64,000 nucleotides of DNA from Zizania palustris (lineage: Eukaryota > Streptophyta > Magnoliopsida > Poales > Poaceae): the NCBI GenBank assembly GCA_019279435.1, contig JAAALK010000287.1, positions 30,132,162 to 30,196,161 of the forward strand. Reading direction: 5' to 3'. This document shows, one piece after another, positions 49,774-61,646 of this stretch. The first letter of the stretch is position 1, and every line of letters starts with the position of its first letter. Made by a program: the position numbers and the translations under genes. Below the pieces are notes generated by a model. The model was given only the letters and a program-made list of their open reading frames with translations. It made no database searches and was not told where the DNA came from.

Positions 49774-52700
49774 TTAGAACAACTTGAAGAGGATGCCGCC
49801 GTGGGCGGCGAAGAAGGGGGCGAACACGAGGGATTCGACCGCCATGAGCTTGATGAGGATGTTAAGAGAGGGGCCTGAGGTGTCCTTGAGAGGATCTCCA
49901 ATGGTGTCACCGATGACGGCGGCCTTGTGGGGGTCGGAACCTTTGGGACCAAGGGTCCTGGCATGCTCTGAAGCTCCAGCCTAATCAGATCAATGAAAAG
50001 AAAAGTTTAGGCCCTGTTTGGAAACACAGTTTTTAGAAACTACAGTATTTCGAAAACTACACTATACTATGTTCATGACAATACCACAGTTTATAATACC
50101 ACAGTTTTGGAAAAAAGTGCTTCATACCAAAGTTTTCAATAGTGTAGGTTGAGTACAGTATTTACAATACTACAGTTTACTTTACATAGATTTCATATGG
50201 AGTTGCCAAACACCTTTTGTATATAATACTGTAGTATTGCTCAATACTACAGTATTGCTTCTAAAACTACAAAAAACTTTGTTCCCAAACAGGGCCTTAG
50301 TAGGTTTACATGCAGGATTGGACCCATGAGAAAAAGGAAATGGGAGCTGGTAGATGTGTGCACCTCAATGTACTTCTTGGCATTGTCCCAAGCACCACCA
50401 GTGTTGGATGCAGAGATGGCAATCTGAGAAAAGGCGAAACCGAATAATGCAAAAGAACCCTTAGATGTAATAGTAATGCTAAATTTCAGAATGGGCTACC
50501 AACCTGAACACCAGAGACAAGAGCACCGGCAAGGACTCCGGAGAGGGTCTCAACGCCGAACAAAATTCCAACAATGAGTGGGGTGAGCATAACAAGAGCA
50601 CCAGGAGGGATCATCTCCTTGATGGATGCATCAGTGGAGATCTTGACACATGTTGCATAGTCAGGCTTAGTGGTGCCCTCCATGAGTCCAGGGATGGTGT
50701 TGAACTGCCTGCGAACTTCCTCCACCATCTTTAGCGCCGCGCTGCCGACACTCTTCATGGTCATTGCCGAGAACCAGTATGGGAGCATAGCACCGACGAT
50801 AAGCCCAATGAACACCTTTGGTGTCAGAACATCAACTGTAGAGATAGCTGCACGGCTCACAAAGGCACCAAAAAGTGCAAGTGACACCAAAGCTGCAGAG
50901 CCAATGGCGAAACCCTGCAAATACCAAATTATGAGATACTTTTTTATCGAGGAAACTCACCATTTGAAGTTGGTATAACATCACCATAATTAGAAACAAC
51001 CATTTTCTAGATGTGATCAATATCTCAAGAGAGAGAAAAAAACTCAGCATGGGTTTCAGCTAAATGTGAACTGAACCTTATAGTACAGTTACACATGAAG
51101 ATCACCAGGATGAATCAGCGATTAGTTGGATGCAAGACCTGGAAATTATAATATGGGATGGATAATGTGTACCTTTCCAATTGCAGCAGTTGTGTTTCCG
51201 GCAGCATCCAGCGCATCAGTTCTCTCACGAATTCTGTGGCTCATGCCGGCCATTTCAGCAATTCCTCCAGCATTATCACTAATGGGACCATATGCATCGA
51301 TAGCAAGACCTGTGGCGATTGTGCTCAGCATTCCAAGAGCAGCAACAGCAACACCATACATAGCAGCAAGGCTGAAGCTGAGGAAAATACTAAAAGCAAT
51401 AGCGAAAATGGGGATGATGACTGATTTGTAACCCAAAGCAAGCCCAAAAATGACATTAGTGGCAGCTCCAGTTCTGCAAGAATCAGCAACATCTTGTACA
51501 GGGCTGAAAGGGTAAAAGGCAGAGATGTCAAAAGGTCAAAAGCAAACATAAAGAAAACTACCACATCAAGGTCAAGCAAAATCGTAAATACCTGTATGCG
51601 TTACTTGTGTAGTACTCAGTAACAAATCCAATGATTAGACCAGCCCAAAGACCGACCGACACACATAAGAACAGTTGCCTGATAAATTAACAGTAGAATG
51701 TGGTTATAGCTTAAATTTAATTACATAGTCTAATGATCAATACAAAAATGGCCTACCAGCTTTGCACTGTCTTCTGGACGCCAAAGTTAAAGATGGTGAA
51801 GGTGTAAGGAAGGCCCAACCAGCTGATGAGTGCAATGCCAACAGTCATAACAGCAGTGGAAATAATAAGTTGTTTCTTGAGGGCGGGCTCTATTTCACTC
51901 ACAGCCTTTATCTCAAAGAAATCAGTTGCAAACAAGGTGGTTATGAGACATGCTATAATACCCACAGAGCTGACAAGAAGGGGGTACACCATAGGAGTAA
52001 ATTCATGATTGATTCCAAAAGAAGAGATTGATGCCACAACAAGTGCAGCACATGATGATTCAGCATAAGAACCAAAAAGATCTGATCCCATTCCAGCAAT
52101 ATCTCCAACATTGTCACCAACATTGTCCGCAATGACCTGAAAGTAGAACAAAAGTCATTCTTATAGTCCAGTTCAGGCACAAAGTTATTAGTACAGTGAA
52201 ATTCTTATAAAAGCTTTTACAAATTGGGTATCTTTAGAATTCAAGGGAGATTCTTACAGCTGGGTTTCTTGGGTCATCCTCAGGAATATTTCTTTCCACC
52301 TTCCCAACGAGGTCAGCACCAACGTCAGCGGCTTTAGTATAAATACCACCACCTACACGGCCAAAAAGAGCCATAGAAGAACCACCCAGGCCATAACCAG
52401 TAATAGCTTCAAAAAGGCCTTCCCAGTCATCGCCATAATAAATTCCAAACAAGTTGATTGCAATGTAAAGTACCAAGAGACCGCTGGCAGCAAGCAGGAA
52501 ACCCATAACAGCACCAGATCGGAAAGCAGTAATAAAAGCCTTCCCAACACCCTTCCTGGCCTCCAGAGTTGTCCGAGCATTTGCGTAAGTTGCAATCTTC
52601 ATTCCAAGAAAACCTGATACCAGAGAGGTGACTGCGCCAAGCACGAAAGCTATAGTGCTAAAGATGGCATTAGCAAGGGCAGGTTTGCAGGTCTTGTCCT

Positions 52701-55700
52701 TGCTGTAGTGGCAAGGCTGGCTCTTTGTGCTGAAGCCTTCAACAGACCCAAGGAAGAGGAATATAAGAATTGCAAATATGCTCATGAATAATCCGACATA
52801 CTTGTACTCGGTCAAAAGGAAAGATGTAGCTCCTGTTCAGTAAAAACAGTGGTGAATTTAGTTTCAGGCTGTATCCATTCTTACAAAGTAAAGGTAAGAA
52901 ATAAACAACACATGACATGTAACAATAATATCAACACAGAAAAGTAACAGCAAAAATTTGGGGTGTGATGGCCTGTTAACTTAAAACAGTTCAGAAAGAG
53001 TTCTTCTATGTGTATGAAGATATTTGCTCCTGAAAATTCTGCAGCACCAGCTAAACAAGTAGGGCGAAATTAGCAACAGACCAAGAGCTTGCTCTACCAA
53101 AATTTTATACAACCAGATCTAGGCAAACTATTGAATGCTGATGTCACGGCCTGGCCTTGGCCGCAGGTTGTAGCGTGTATCGTCACGGTAGAAGAGAGGG
53201 AAACAGCGCTAGGGAGGGCGCCGATGGGGAGAGGAAGAAGACAGCACGGGACTGGAAACTAGAGGGGAGGAAACTAGAATCTTTATTACTTCTTGCTTGC
53301 CCTCTCAGGTCTGATTACATCCCTATATATAGGGCAAACAGTCTAACCACCCTAACTACTTTCCTAACTACCTAACAAACTTATCTAACAGACTTATCCT
53401 AATTCTTCTGCCCCTACGCGCCCTGGACTTGGGCCCCCCTTAGGCTGGGCCAATGCGCCACATGACATCTCTCCCGTCCTTGAGAATCAGCTCGTCCTCG
53501 AGCTGAAAATCTGAACAAAAATGTCGGAGCTCTTTTGTTGGCGAAAGAACCACCCGTCCTTGAATTAATGACGACAGTGAGGACGGAGTGGTAGACGGTT
53601 CCCCTTGAAGTTGTCGGAGTGAGGACGGAGTGGTAGGCGATTCCCCTTGAAGTTGTATTCTGGTGTAAGCTTGTGTGTGTGGTTTCTCCGTGACTGCTTC
53701 ATCAATGCAACTCCAGACAATCAACTCACCGTTGCGATGAAAGGAGATGCACTTGTTGGTGAAGTCCCACAAGACTGGTCCCAGAGTGTGTAGCCATTGC
53801 ACTCCCAAGATCACATCGCAGGCGTCTAGTGGCATGACGACACAATCGATGGGAAATATGTCATCCCCAACAGCCACTTTGACATTATTGGCGATCCTAC
53901 TGCATACGACGTTGTCACCGTTGGCCATGCGGACTCGAGTGCCGACGCAAGGATGGAGATGGATTCCCGTAATAGCAGCAGCCCTCTCTGAAACAAAATT
54001 ATGCGTAGAGCTCGTGTCCATAAGAGCGACAAAGTCAGCACCATTGATATGTATCGCTAACTGCATTGTTTCGGAAGCATGCGGTTGTACTTCGGCAATT
54101 GCATATAGAGAAATTCCGGGGCTGATCGTGGTATCTGAACCATCTATATCCTCTACTTCATCATTGTCGGTGGACGGAGCACATAACCAGAACAGCCGCT
54201 TGCATTTGTGAGTTGGGCTAAATTTTTCATCACAGTTGTAGCATAATACGACCTCTCTTCGTGCCTGCATTTCCTCTGGTGTTAGGGTCCGTCGTTGGAA
54301 ACACCCTTCTCTGGAAACCAGGGTTGTATGGCCCGTTGTCGCCTCTGTTGCTGCTGCTGAATTGGCCGGAAGTTGCTGTGTAGCTGGCTGAAAATTTTGT
54401 GCTTTGGCTCTGGTTTTTCTTGGCCCCTGCTCTTGCCTCCTCATCTATCTTGGCGCGCAATTCAAATGCGCGGGGCGAGGCTCATCGCAGTCTCCAAGGA
54501 AGCAGGTGCTTGAAGTTCAACATCGATGTACAATGTGCCTTTCAAACCTTGTGTAAATAACTCAATCTGTTGTGCTTCCGTGAGTGCTCCCGCTCGGCTG
54601 AGAAGGGCCAAGAAGTGTTCTTGATAATCAGAGACAGAACCGGTCTTGCGTAGTGCCGCCAATTCCCCGAGTTTGTTATGCCGAAGGGGAGGTCCGAACC
54701 GTAGTTCTATCATTTCTGAAAAATGTTTCCACGAAGGGGTACCGTACTCGCGCTCAACGCGGGTGTACCATTGCTGTGCTGCCCCTGTAAGATGGAACGC
54801 TGCGAGCCACACCTTCTCTTCTTCCATGGTTCGCTGACCGCGAAAAAAATTGTTCGCATCGGCTGAGCCATGTAAGAGGGTCTTCTTTCCCATCATAGGT
54901 CGAAAAATCCCACTTGTGGTAGCGGGGAACTCGGCCCTGTTCTTGTGAATTGTCCCCTACGGTGATGGGGCGTCCAAGAATCCCCTTTCCGCCATGATCT
55001 TTGCAGGCAGCATCCCTTTTTGCCTCCAGCCGGTCCATCTTGGCCTCTTGTGCTTGCTGCCTTGTCTCGATCGCCTCTATCTTCTGCAGCAAGTTCGATA
55101 GTTGGGCGGTAATGACGGCAAGAGCATCTCCATTGCTGCTGGACATGTCCACAGGCGCAGGAAAAAGCTCTGATACCAAATTGTCACGGCCTGGCCTTGG
55201 CCGCAGGTTGTAGCCGTGTATCAGTCACGGTAGAAGAGAGGGAAGCAGCGCTAGGGAGGGCGCCGACGGGGAGAGGAAGAAGACAACACGGGACTAGGAA
55301 CTAGAGGGGAGGAAACTGGAATCTTTATTACTTCTTGCTTGCCCTCTCAGGTCTGATTACATCCCTATATATAGGGAAAACAGCCTAACCACCCTAACTA
55401 CTTTCCTAACTACCTAACAAACTTATCTAATAGATTTATCCTAATTCTTCTGCCCCTACGCGCCCTGGACTTGGGCCCCCTTAGGTTGGGCCAATGCGCC
55501 ACATGACATCTGATTAGCAGAATCACAGGGAAATATGAAATGTGAGATAAATTCAGGAGCCAATTTGATAAATGCAAGTCCAGGTTGAATATATATACAC
55601 ACAACCAAAAAATTGAGACGTTTATGGCAGTAATTAGGTGAAATGCAAAACTGGATGACAGCACTCTAAAGTTGATAATCCATCTATTTTCTTATAGCCA

Positions 55701-57478
55701 TCAAGATTCAAAAAAATGAAGAATAAATTACATCTAAGTGTAATATCACATTCCCACTTTTGATGCTGTCACAGTCAAACAGCACCAAGGGTGTGTGTGC
55801 CTACATCAAACCAATGGCAAACCTCAACTACAGACAAATGGTAAACAAGAAGGCACCTGAAAAAACAATTGTTTGGTTAAATGAGAACCAACAAAGACTT
55901 ATCCACGAGAGGTATACTATAATGCAGCCAACTGGTGCAACAAGAACCAACCGAATCTAATCCACTGAGCTTACTAACCATCAAAACTACTAGCAGCAGT
56001 GGCATCTACGCTGGTTCAGCCTATTTAAAAGAACTCCAAGCAAATCGGGCATTGAAAAATCTGAAGTATTTGGCGAGTCCTGTAAAGCTAGTCATACTCA
56101 TGTCCCTAATGCAGGTAGCCCCATCTAAACCAAGCAGTCACCTCCACAAAGAACATCAAAATCAAGCCAACACATCCAGTATGCCAAGATATTTTCAGAG
56201 ATGAATAGCGTCGAATCCTTCGCTAAAACACAATTAAAAAACGGCATAGTCGCATAGATGGCCGATCTTTATAGCTAGTTTTGGTATAAATGCATATGGA
56301 AGCTAATGCTAGGATGATCTTACATTCTTACCAACATTTGCATCATGCCAAAATTCTGGTGTGTTCTTTGAAATTACTAAGTGGACGCAAATGTACATCC
56401 CAGGAGATAGATTATTGACCTGGTGTTTGTTTATCTTATTCTTACCAGTATCAAAATCTGCAGCTGTGACTCTTGAGGAGAGAGGACCACGTGCTGCACA
56501 AACTTATCTTTTGATCTGGTACCCCATTTCTGGGCTTTTTCAGACTGCACGAAGTTATCCCTCCATTTCTTACCCCACAGGCAGTCAGGCACCTCCTAAA
56601 TTCCTAATCTATTACCACCAGTTTGACCAAGACTTTGATTTGCATTGTAACGTACAATCTATGCAACAGAGAAGGATTGTACTGGAAATCTGGAATGCCA
56701 TTGTAATATAACAATCTAAGAAACCTACCGTAAAAATTGTTCGTGTTAAAGGATTCTTTTTAACGCTTAAAAGTTCATTTTTTCCCAGGTGGTAGTAGTG
56801 TCAAACGCAGGAGGAGTTCATGTCATCGAATGAAACAAAAAAATTAAAAAAATTGCAACAGCACTGTTTTTGCTTGGAAACATCGATCGGCAAGTAAACA
56901 CTAAACAGAAACAGTAATCGAATTCCGCCCAAGAAAAGAGAAGTAAGAAATTAATAGGGTCTCCCATCTTTGATTTGCCCCCAAAACATCACCCGGAATA
57001 AGAACAGCAAATCGCGCCAAAACAACCAAGAAATCCACGTAAAAATCGGATCAGTTTCCATGTAAACTCAATTATAACGATAAGATCTAGTACCTTGCAA
57101 TCCCTCGAGCTGAATTGCTGAAAGGCTCAAACCTCTCGAACCGTCAAACGCATACGAACAAATGAATTAACACGGCGGCGGCGGTGGCGGTGGCTGTGGC
57201 GGTGGCCCTGGGCATTTCTTACCTTCGGAGATGGCGTTCTGGATCTCGGCGCACGTGGCGACGATGTTGTGGTCGTTGAGCCCTTCCTCCTCCTCGATGA
57301 GGTAGTCGCTCGGCCCGCTCTTCCCGGCGCCGGCGCCGCCCTCCCCGCGCCGCTCCGGCGAGAGCCTCACCTTCGAGACGAGCACCCACTGCAGCACCGC
57401 GAACGCGATGCCCACGGCCGCCGCGACAGGTATGACCACCTGGGTCGCCAGCTCCGGCAGGATCGCCGCCGCAGCCAT
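49774..57478 (-). CDS. Vacuolar H+-translocating pyrophosphatase, K+-dependent (type I)
   Basis: Tonoplast proton pump that uses hydrolysis of pyrophosphate to acidify the vacuole. Eight exons: 57478-57223, 52832-52258, 52136-51757, 51678-51592, 51503-51173, 50914-50504, 50423-50364 and 49980-49774. They sum to 2307 bp (768 residues), the normal length for the plant family. Exon 1 gives the N-terminal membrane span and an acidic loop (EEEEGLNDHN). The substrate motif DVGADLVGKVE lies at 255-265, followed by DNVGDNVGDIAGMGSDLFGS. GNTTAAIGKG has Ala where K+-independent enzymes carry Lys, marking a K+-dependent pump. Further substrate-site motifs are AYGPISDNAGG and the C-terminal DTIGDPLKDTSGP. 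About a dozen or more membrane spans are expected. Intron 1 is 4.4 kb and holds an LTR retrotransposon in the same orientation; intron 7 holds a MITE. It belongs to the rice OVP family; which member is not certain. Confidence 0.96.
50010..50296. mobile_element. Tourist-like MITE in pyrophosphatase intron 7
   Basis: Inverted ends GGCCCTGTTTGGAAACA and TGTTCCCAAACAGGGCC are flanked by TTA (50007-50009 and 50297-50299). The interior is rich in 'actacagtatt' motifs. It lies wholly within the intron. Confidence 0.9.
53142..53467 (-). repeat. 3' LTR of the compact retrotransposon
   Basis: 326 bp, TGTCACGGCC... to ...CATGACA. Matches 55182-55508 closely. Confidence 0.93.
53440..55146 (-). pseudogene. 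Broken gag-protease of the compact retrotransposon
   Basis: The frame starts at ATG 55146 just after the primer site. The N-terminal coiled coil (LLQKIEAIETRQQAQEAKMD) and gag body (TYDGKEDPLTWLSRCEQFF, WLAAFHLTGAAQQWY, MIELRFGPP) are followed by a zinc knuckle (CYNCDEKFSPTHKC) and a retropepsin-like region around 54018. The frame is broken at least three times: near 54841-54848 (a run of A/T), near 54475 (an extra C in a C-run), and between about 54240 and 54300. The protease active-site motif reads DTSS rather than the usual D-[ST]-G. The product cannot be made as one protein, so any mobility would need proteins from a relative. Confidence 0.85.
55182..55508 (-). repeat. 5' LTR of the compact retrotransposon
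   Basis: 327 bp. On the minus strand it is followed by the primer-binding site at 55167-55178. Contains a TATATATAG stretch on the plus-strand reading (about 55368). Confidence 0.93.
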
Positions 57479-57588
57479 CGCTCGCTCTCTAGGTTCCCCT
57501 CCCTCAAAATCACAACTTTTTCACCCTCGGAGCGGAAGAGAGAACACGGATAGGAAGAGAGGAGAGGAGACGCGAGGGCAGTCGTGGT

Positions 57589-57597
57589 ATTATAAAG
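57589..57597 (-). promoter_or_regulatory. Possible TATA box of the pyrophosphatase gene
   Basis: On the minus strand CTCCTTTATAATACC lies about 115 bp upstream of the start codon, at the edge of a GC-rich 5' region. The position fits a core promoter with a short 5' UTR. The transcript start was not located. Confidence 0.4.
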
Positions 57598-57599
57598 GA

Positions 57600-58522
57600 G
57601 GAGACGGCGACGAGGACGACGAGCCCAGCGTCCGTCCGTCCGGGCAAGCGAGACTGTGTAGGGGGGAGGGTAGTTTCGGAATTTTACCTTTTTGAGATCT
57701 TCCCTACAAAATTGAGCTTTAACTGACGTATTGTATTTATTTTGTTTGAAATTTTCAAACTTTTTGGGAAACTTTTCGAGATTTTGTTGCCTATTTGGTG
57801 TCACGTGAATGCCATATGTTTATTTAAAAAAAATAACCAAAATGTTCGTGAATTGCATATGACTTCACAAGTTTTTCAAGGTACAATTTTATTTTAAAAA
57901 AATATGCATATAATTATTTTGGAATTATTTATAAAATTATTAGCATATGCCTCAGCTTTCGTCTTCTTTCGAACTGACACTTCTTTTTAGGAGGAAGAAA
58001 GATGACGCACACGTGCAACTTTATTGTTGCAGAAGAACCAAAGGTGAATTAAAAGTGCAACGAATTCCAACTAAAGTTGCAACTAACTCATAGATATTGC
58101 ATAGTAATTGACTAATTGTAGACTTTGTACTATAGTTAGAATTGAATCAAAAGTTCTTACATTTTTAATTCAAATTCTTTAATATGTTCTAGAAAATATA
58201 TAAGAAGGTTATAGCGTGGGTTAAAATAGTGTTCACGCAGACACTAGACACTAATCGAACGGTGTTTCGGTGCCTAACGCCTAGGCGACACCTAGCTTCT
58301 GGTTCACCTCCCTTTTATTCTGCAGTCCCAGCTCTATTCTTCTTTTTTTTCTAGTCCTAGCATGTTCCAGCCTTCCAGGCCTTCTCTTTCTCCTCTCATC
58401 TCCTATCCCAGGCCTTTTCCTCTTTAAAACAATGCTTAAAATACATAGAACAATTACCACCAACTTTTCTAGCTCTATAGCTTTGGCATGTAGATCTATT
58501 TTAGATTTGAAAGTGTTTCTAA
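57600..58522. other. Pyrophosphatase upstream region, no gene seen
   Basis: A GC-rich proximal part, then AT-rich spacer. No gene recognised. Confidence 0.5.
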
Positions 58523-58872
58523 GGGCCTCTTTGGGAGAGGGTAGCCCCTCACTTTATCCTTTAAGGAACCAAACAGGTAGGTTAAAACTGGGGTGCTAAA
58601 CTTCTACCTTCTTTTCCTTAGCCCCTCCAAGAAATGTTAAAAGGGGTTAAATGGTGTTAAAAGTGGTCCTCCTATATTAATTGTCATTTTTGCTTGTGGA
58701 TGTTAAAAGAAGTAAAAGGTGAAAAGAGGAACAAATGAGTCTTTTGTACACTCATTGGTAAACTTTAGCCCATATATCCCAATAGCAAAAGAGTCTAAAA
58801 TTTAGTCATCTATTTAAGAGTATAAACTTTAGCCCTTGGATTAAAGTTTAGCCCCCTCCTCCCACACATGCC
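58523..58872. mobile_element. Tourist-like MITE
   Basis: The left end GGGCCTCTTTGGGAGAGGG and the complement of the right end (GGCATGTGTGGGAGGAGGGG) are imperfect inverted repeats. TAA flanks it at 58520-58522 and 58873-58875. About 350 bp, no coding capacity. Confidence 0.8.
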
Positions 58873-58917
58873 TAAGTCTCTTAAGCGATAGACTTATTTT
58901 TAGTTTTTCTTTCATAT

Positions 58918-59033
58918 TGTTGGTGGAAATACCAAAATGTAAAAGGGCTCATATGTAAAAGAGCAAGAAAATAAAATAGAATAGGAATGCTGGCCAGAGG
59001 GCAAGCTTTCAGAAAATTCCCCAAATCTCAACA
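58918..59033 (+). repeat. Short 5' LTR of the Copia-type element
   Basis: 116 bp, TGTTG to CAACA, defined on the right by the primer site. Short for a Copia LTR; the left border rests on the TG...CA rule alone because the matching 3' LTR is not in the window. Confidence 0.6.
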
Positions 59034-59157
59034 TGGTATCAGAGCTAGGTTTTCGGGCGATTTGCTCCGGCCACCGCCGGCGGAGCCCATAGGTGGCGTC
59101 CAGGCCGCGTGCTCCCAGGCGGAGGCTCACGGGAGGCCGCGTACGAGGACCCCGGGC

Positions 59158-60882
59158 ATGGTGAAGCCTAGAAGCCCAAGCGGAGGTGAACTTGGTGACG
59201 GCCTTGGTGCCCTTGGAGACGGCGTGCTTGGCGAGCTCTCCCGGGACGACAAGGCGGCGGAGAAGGAGCCGCAGTCGGGGCGGAAGCGAGGGCGGCGGAA
59301 GAAGGGGGAGGCGGAGAAGGTCTCTCCTGCTGCTGCCGACGCCAAGGAAGAGGAACCAGGGAGCGGAGATCGAGGCCGCAGTGGCTGCGGTCGCGGAGGA
59401 GGAAGGCCGCGGCAGGTGGAGCTCCGGCTGCTCCTGCTGAGGGACGCGCTCGAGGAGCAGGAGTACACGGAGGGCGAGGTCGAGGAGGCGCGCAAGGTGA
59501 ACGGGCCAAGGCCACTGCAGGCGCAAGAGAAGAGCAGTGTGGCTATTTGGTGCTGCTGCGTGAGGTCTGATTCAGGAGGGGATGGATCCGGTGGAGGAAG
59601 CAAAAAGGAAAAAAGGCAGAGGATGCAAGGAAGGCGGCAGGTGAGCATTCCAGTGATAGTGGCGGCGGAGATAATTCACTAATTACCAAGAATGAGTTGA
59701 GAGATGAAATGAGGTCCATGATTCAGGGGCTTCTGGAGATGGGTTTGATAGGCTCTAGAGAAATGCGTGAACTCAAATTAGAACTCATACCAAATGATGT
59801 GAAGCTTGAGGGGAGTAAAAATTATTTGAGTTGGGCTAGAAGAGTGCAAGTAATCCTAGGAGGAAAAGGAGTAGAGCACTATCTGGAGGAAGATTGTGTT
59901 GAGCCGGCCAACAAGCTTAGTCCCGAGTGAAGAGTTTGGCATACGACTGATTCTACCATAGTGGCATGGTTATTGGCATCCATGTCACCATCAGTTGACA
60001 AGATGGTGGAAGCTATGCATAATGCAGCACAAATCTGGAAATACTTGAGCAACATGTATTCCAAGCGAGGGAATGTGATGGTGATGATAGAAATCCAAAC
60101 AAGGCTGATGCAGTGAAACAAGCAGGGCGTCCAGTGGAGCAGTACGCCAGTGAGTTGCAATACTTATGGGGAGAATTGGATCACTATGCTCCACTTCGTA
60201 TGAGAGATCCACAAGATGCTCGGGAGGTTCAAAAGTTGGTAGAAGACAGAAGGGTGACTCATTTCTTGAGGAACTTAGATCCCGAGTTTGAAAGTAGGAG
60301 GGTTGCTTTTTGTCACCAAGAAAGTCTACCTACTATGGAGGAGGTTGTATCAGCTATGGTCATTGAGGAGAGTAGACTCCGGATGATGGGTGATAACAAT
60401 CCGGTGAAGTCAGCCTACACCACAGTGGCGGAGAGGTTGTGCTACAACTGTGGAGAGAAGGGACACCTGAGCTACAATTGCCCTCATCCAAACAACTATG
60501 GTGGTAGAAGTGGAACTCGTGGAGGTCGTGGGGGTGCTCGTGGTGATTATGGAGGTGGTCGTGGTGGTCGTGGTGGTGGCCGTGCGGGAGGTCGTGGTAG
60601 AGGTCGTGGTGGCTCACAAGCCAATGTTGCCACAATGGATAGTGTCCCACAAGCCAGTGTTGTTTCTACAGGAGAAATCTCATCCCTCACTTTGGCTGGA
60701 GAGCAGGTCAAACAGTGGGAACAGTGGCAGAAGAGCAAGGCATCTGAAGTCTCCAGCACAACTCCAGTTGGTTCTGTGGTTGCCACCACCAGTCACTTTG
60801 GTAACTTTGCCAACTATGCCCACTTGGGCAAAGGTACTCAGGCGCAGACACTTGCATCCACATGTAGGCATAATATAGAGAC
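59158..60882 (+). pseudogene. Decayed Copia-type gag
   Basis: The sequence passes through all three frames. An acidic, basic-rich N-terminal part runs from ATG 59158 to 59682. Then come the gag signature PNDVKLEGSKNYLSWARRVQ (about 59790-59850), an in-frame stop near 59928, QYASELQYLWGELDHY (about 60140-60190) and a CCHC zinc knuckle CYNCGEKGHLSYNC (about 60440-60481). A Gly/Arg-rich RGG-like tail follows (60500-60615). At least two frameshifts and one stop break it. The protease that should follow is absent at the junction with the Gypsy LTR. Confidence 0.82.
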
Positions 60883-61073
60883 TGTTGGGGGAATATATTT
60901 CCCTTAAATAGGGGCCAAATGACGTCAGCCTCCGACAGCCTTCGGCCCAGAACCAGGTACTGTCGGAGCCTGTTTTCTCTAAGTGTTGTTTCCAGGTCCC
61001 AAGGTGCCTTTCGGGGCCCGTAGCTTCGGAGCCCCTAGACCAGGAGGTCCGGCCCGGAGCCCCCAATTCAGGC

Positions 61074-61646
61074 CCGGGCGCAGGCCGCCGGAGGCCACCC
61101 TCCGAGAGCCAAGCCCGGAGGCCACCCTCCGGAGTCCTGTTCGGAGGCCATCCTCCGAGAGTTAAGTCCGAAGGCCACCCTCCGAGAGCCAAGCCCGGAG
61201 GCCGCCCTCCGGGAGCCCAGTTCGGAGGTCGCCCTCCGGAGCCAAGTCCGGAGGCCACCCTCCGAGAGCCAAGCCCGGAGGCCACCCTCCGGAGTCCTGT
61301 TCGGAGGCCATCCTCCGAGAGTCAAGCCCGGAGGCCACCCTCCGGAGTCCAGTCCGGAGGCCGCCCTCCGGAGTCCAGTCCGGAGGCCGCCCTCCGGGAG
61401 CCCAGTTCGGAGGTCGCCCTCCGGAGCCAAGTCCGGAGGCCACCCTCCGAGAGCCAAGCCCGGAGGCCACCCTCCGGAGTCCTGTTCGGAGGCCATCCTC
61501 CGAGAGTCAAGCCCGGAGGCCACCCTCCGGAGTCCAGTCCGGAGGCCGCCCTCCGGGAGCCCAGTTCGGAGGCCGCCCTCCGGGAGCCCAGCCCGGAGGC
61601 CACCCTCCGGAGCCAAGTCCGGAGGGCGCCCTCCGGAGCCAAGTCC
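61074..61646. repeat. GC-rich minisatellite inside the LTR
   Basis: Roughly 22 tandem units of 24-27 bp built on 'cggaggccaccctccg', with variant tails (agagccaagcc, gagtcctgtt, ggagcccagtt). Each core is near-palindromic (GGAGG-CC-CCTCC). Long Gly/Arg/Pro-rich frames on both strands are products of the repeat and are not genes. Confidence 0.92.

Larger units (their letters stand above)
53142..55508 (-). mobile_element. Compact LTR retrotransposon (gag and protease only) in pyrophosphatase intron 1
   Basis: 2367 bp with two LTRs (53142-53467 and 55182-55508) that begin TGTCA and end TGACA. Flanks are GCTGA (53137-53141) and TCTGA (55509-55513), a 5-bp target duplication with one mismatch. 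On the minus strand the primer site TGGTATCAGAGC (55167-55178, initiator tRNA-Met type) lies four bases inside the 5' LTR, and a purine tract (AAGGACGGGAGAGA) abuts the 3' LTR. Only gag and an aspartic protease region lie between; no reverse transcriptase, RNase H or integrase. By eye the LTRs differ at about eleven bases plus three 1-2-base indels. Gag and zinc-knuckle style fit the Ty3/Gypsy group. Confidence 0.93.
58918..60882 (+). mobile_element. Copia-type retrotransposon, 5' part only, cut by another element
   Basis: A short LTR (58918-59033, 116 bp, TGTTGG...CAACA) is followed at once by the initiator tRNA-Met type primer site TGGTATCAGAGC (59034-59045), then a gag region. Everything after gag is missing because a Gypsy-type LTR starts at 60883. 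The right half may lie beyond the window. Confidence 0.75.

Noticed and set aside
49657..51431. Plus-strand frames across the pyrophosphatase exons
   Set aside because: They are antisense shadows of strongly conserved membrane-protein exons on the minus strand.
59127..59648. Ser/Pro-rich minus-strand frame opposite the Copia gag
   Set aside because: It is a mirror of the Gly/Arg/Glu-rich sense strand with no features of its own.
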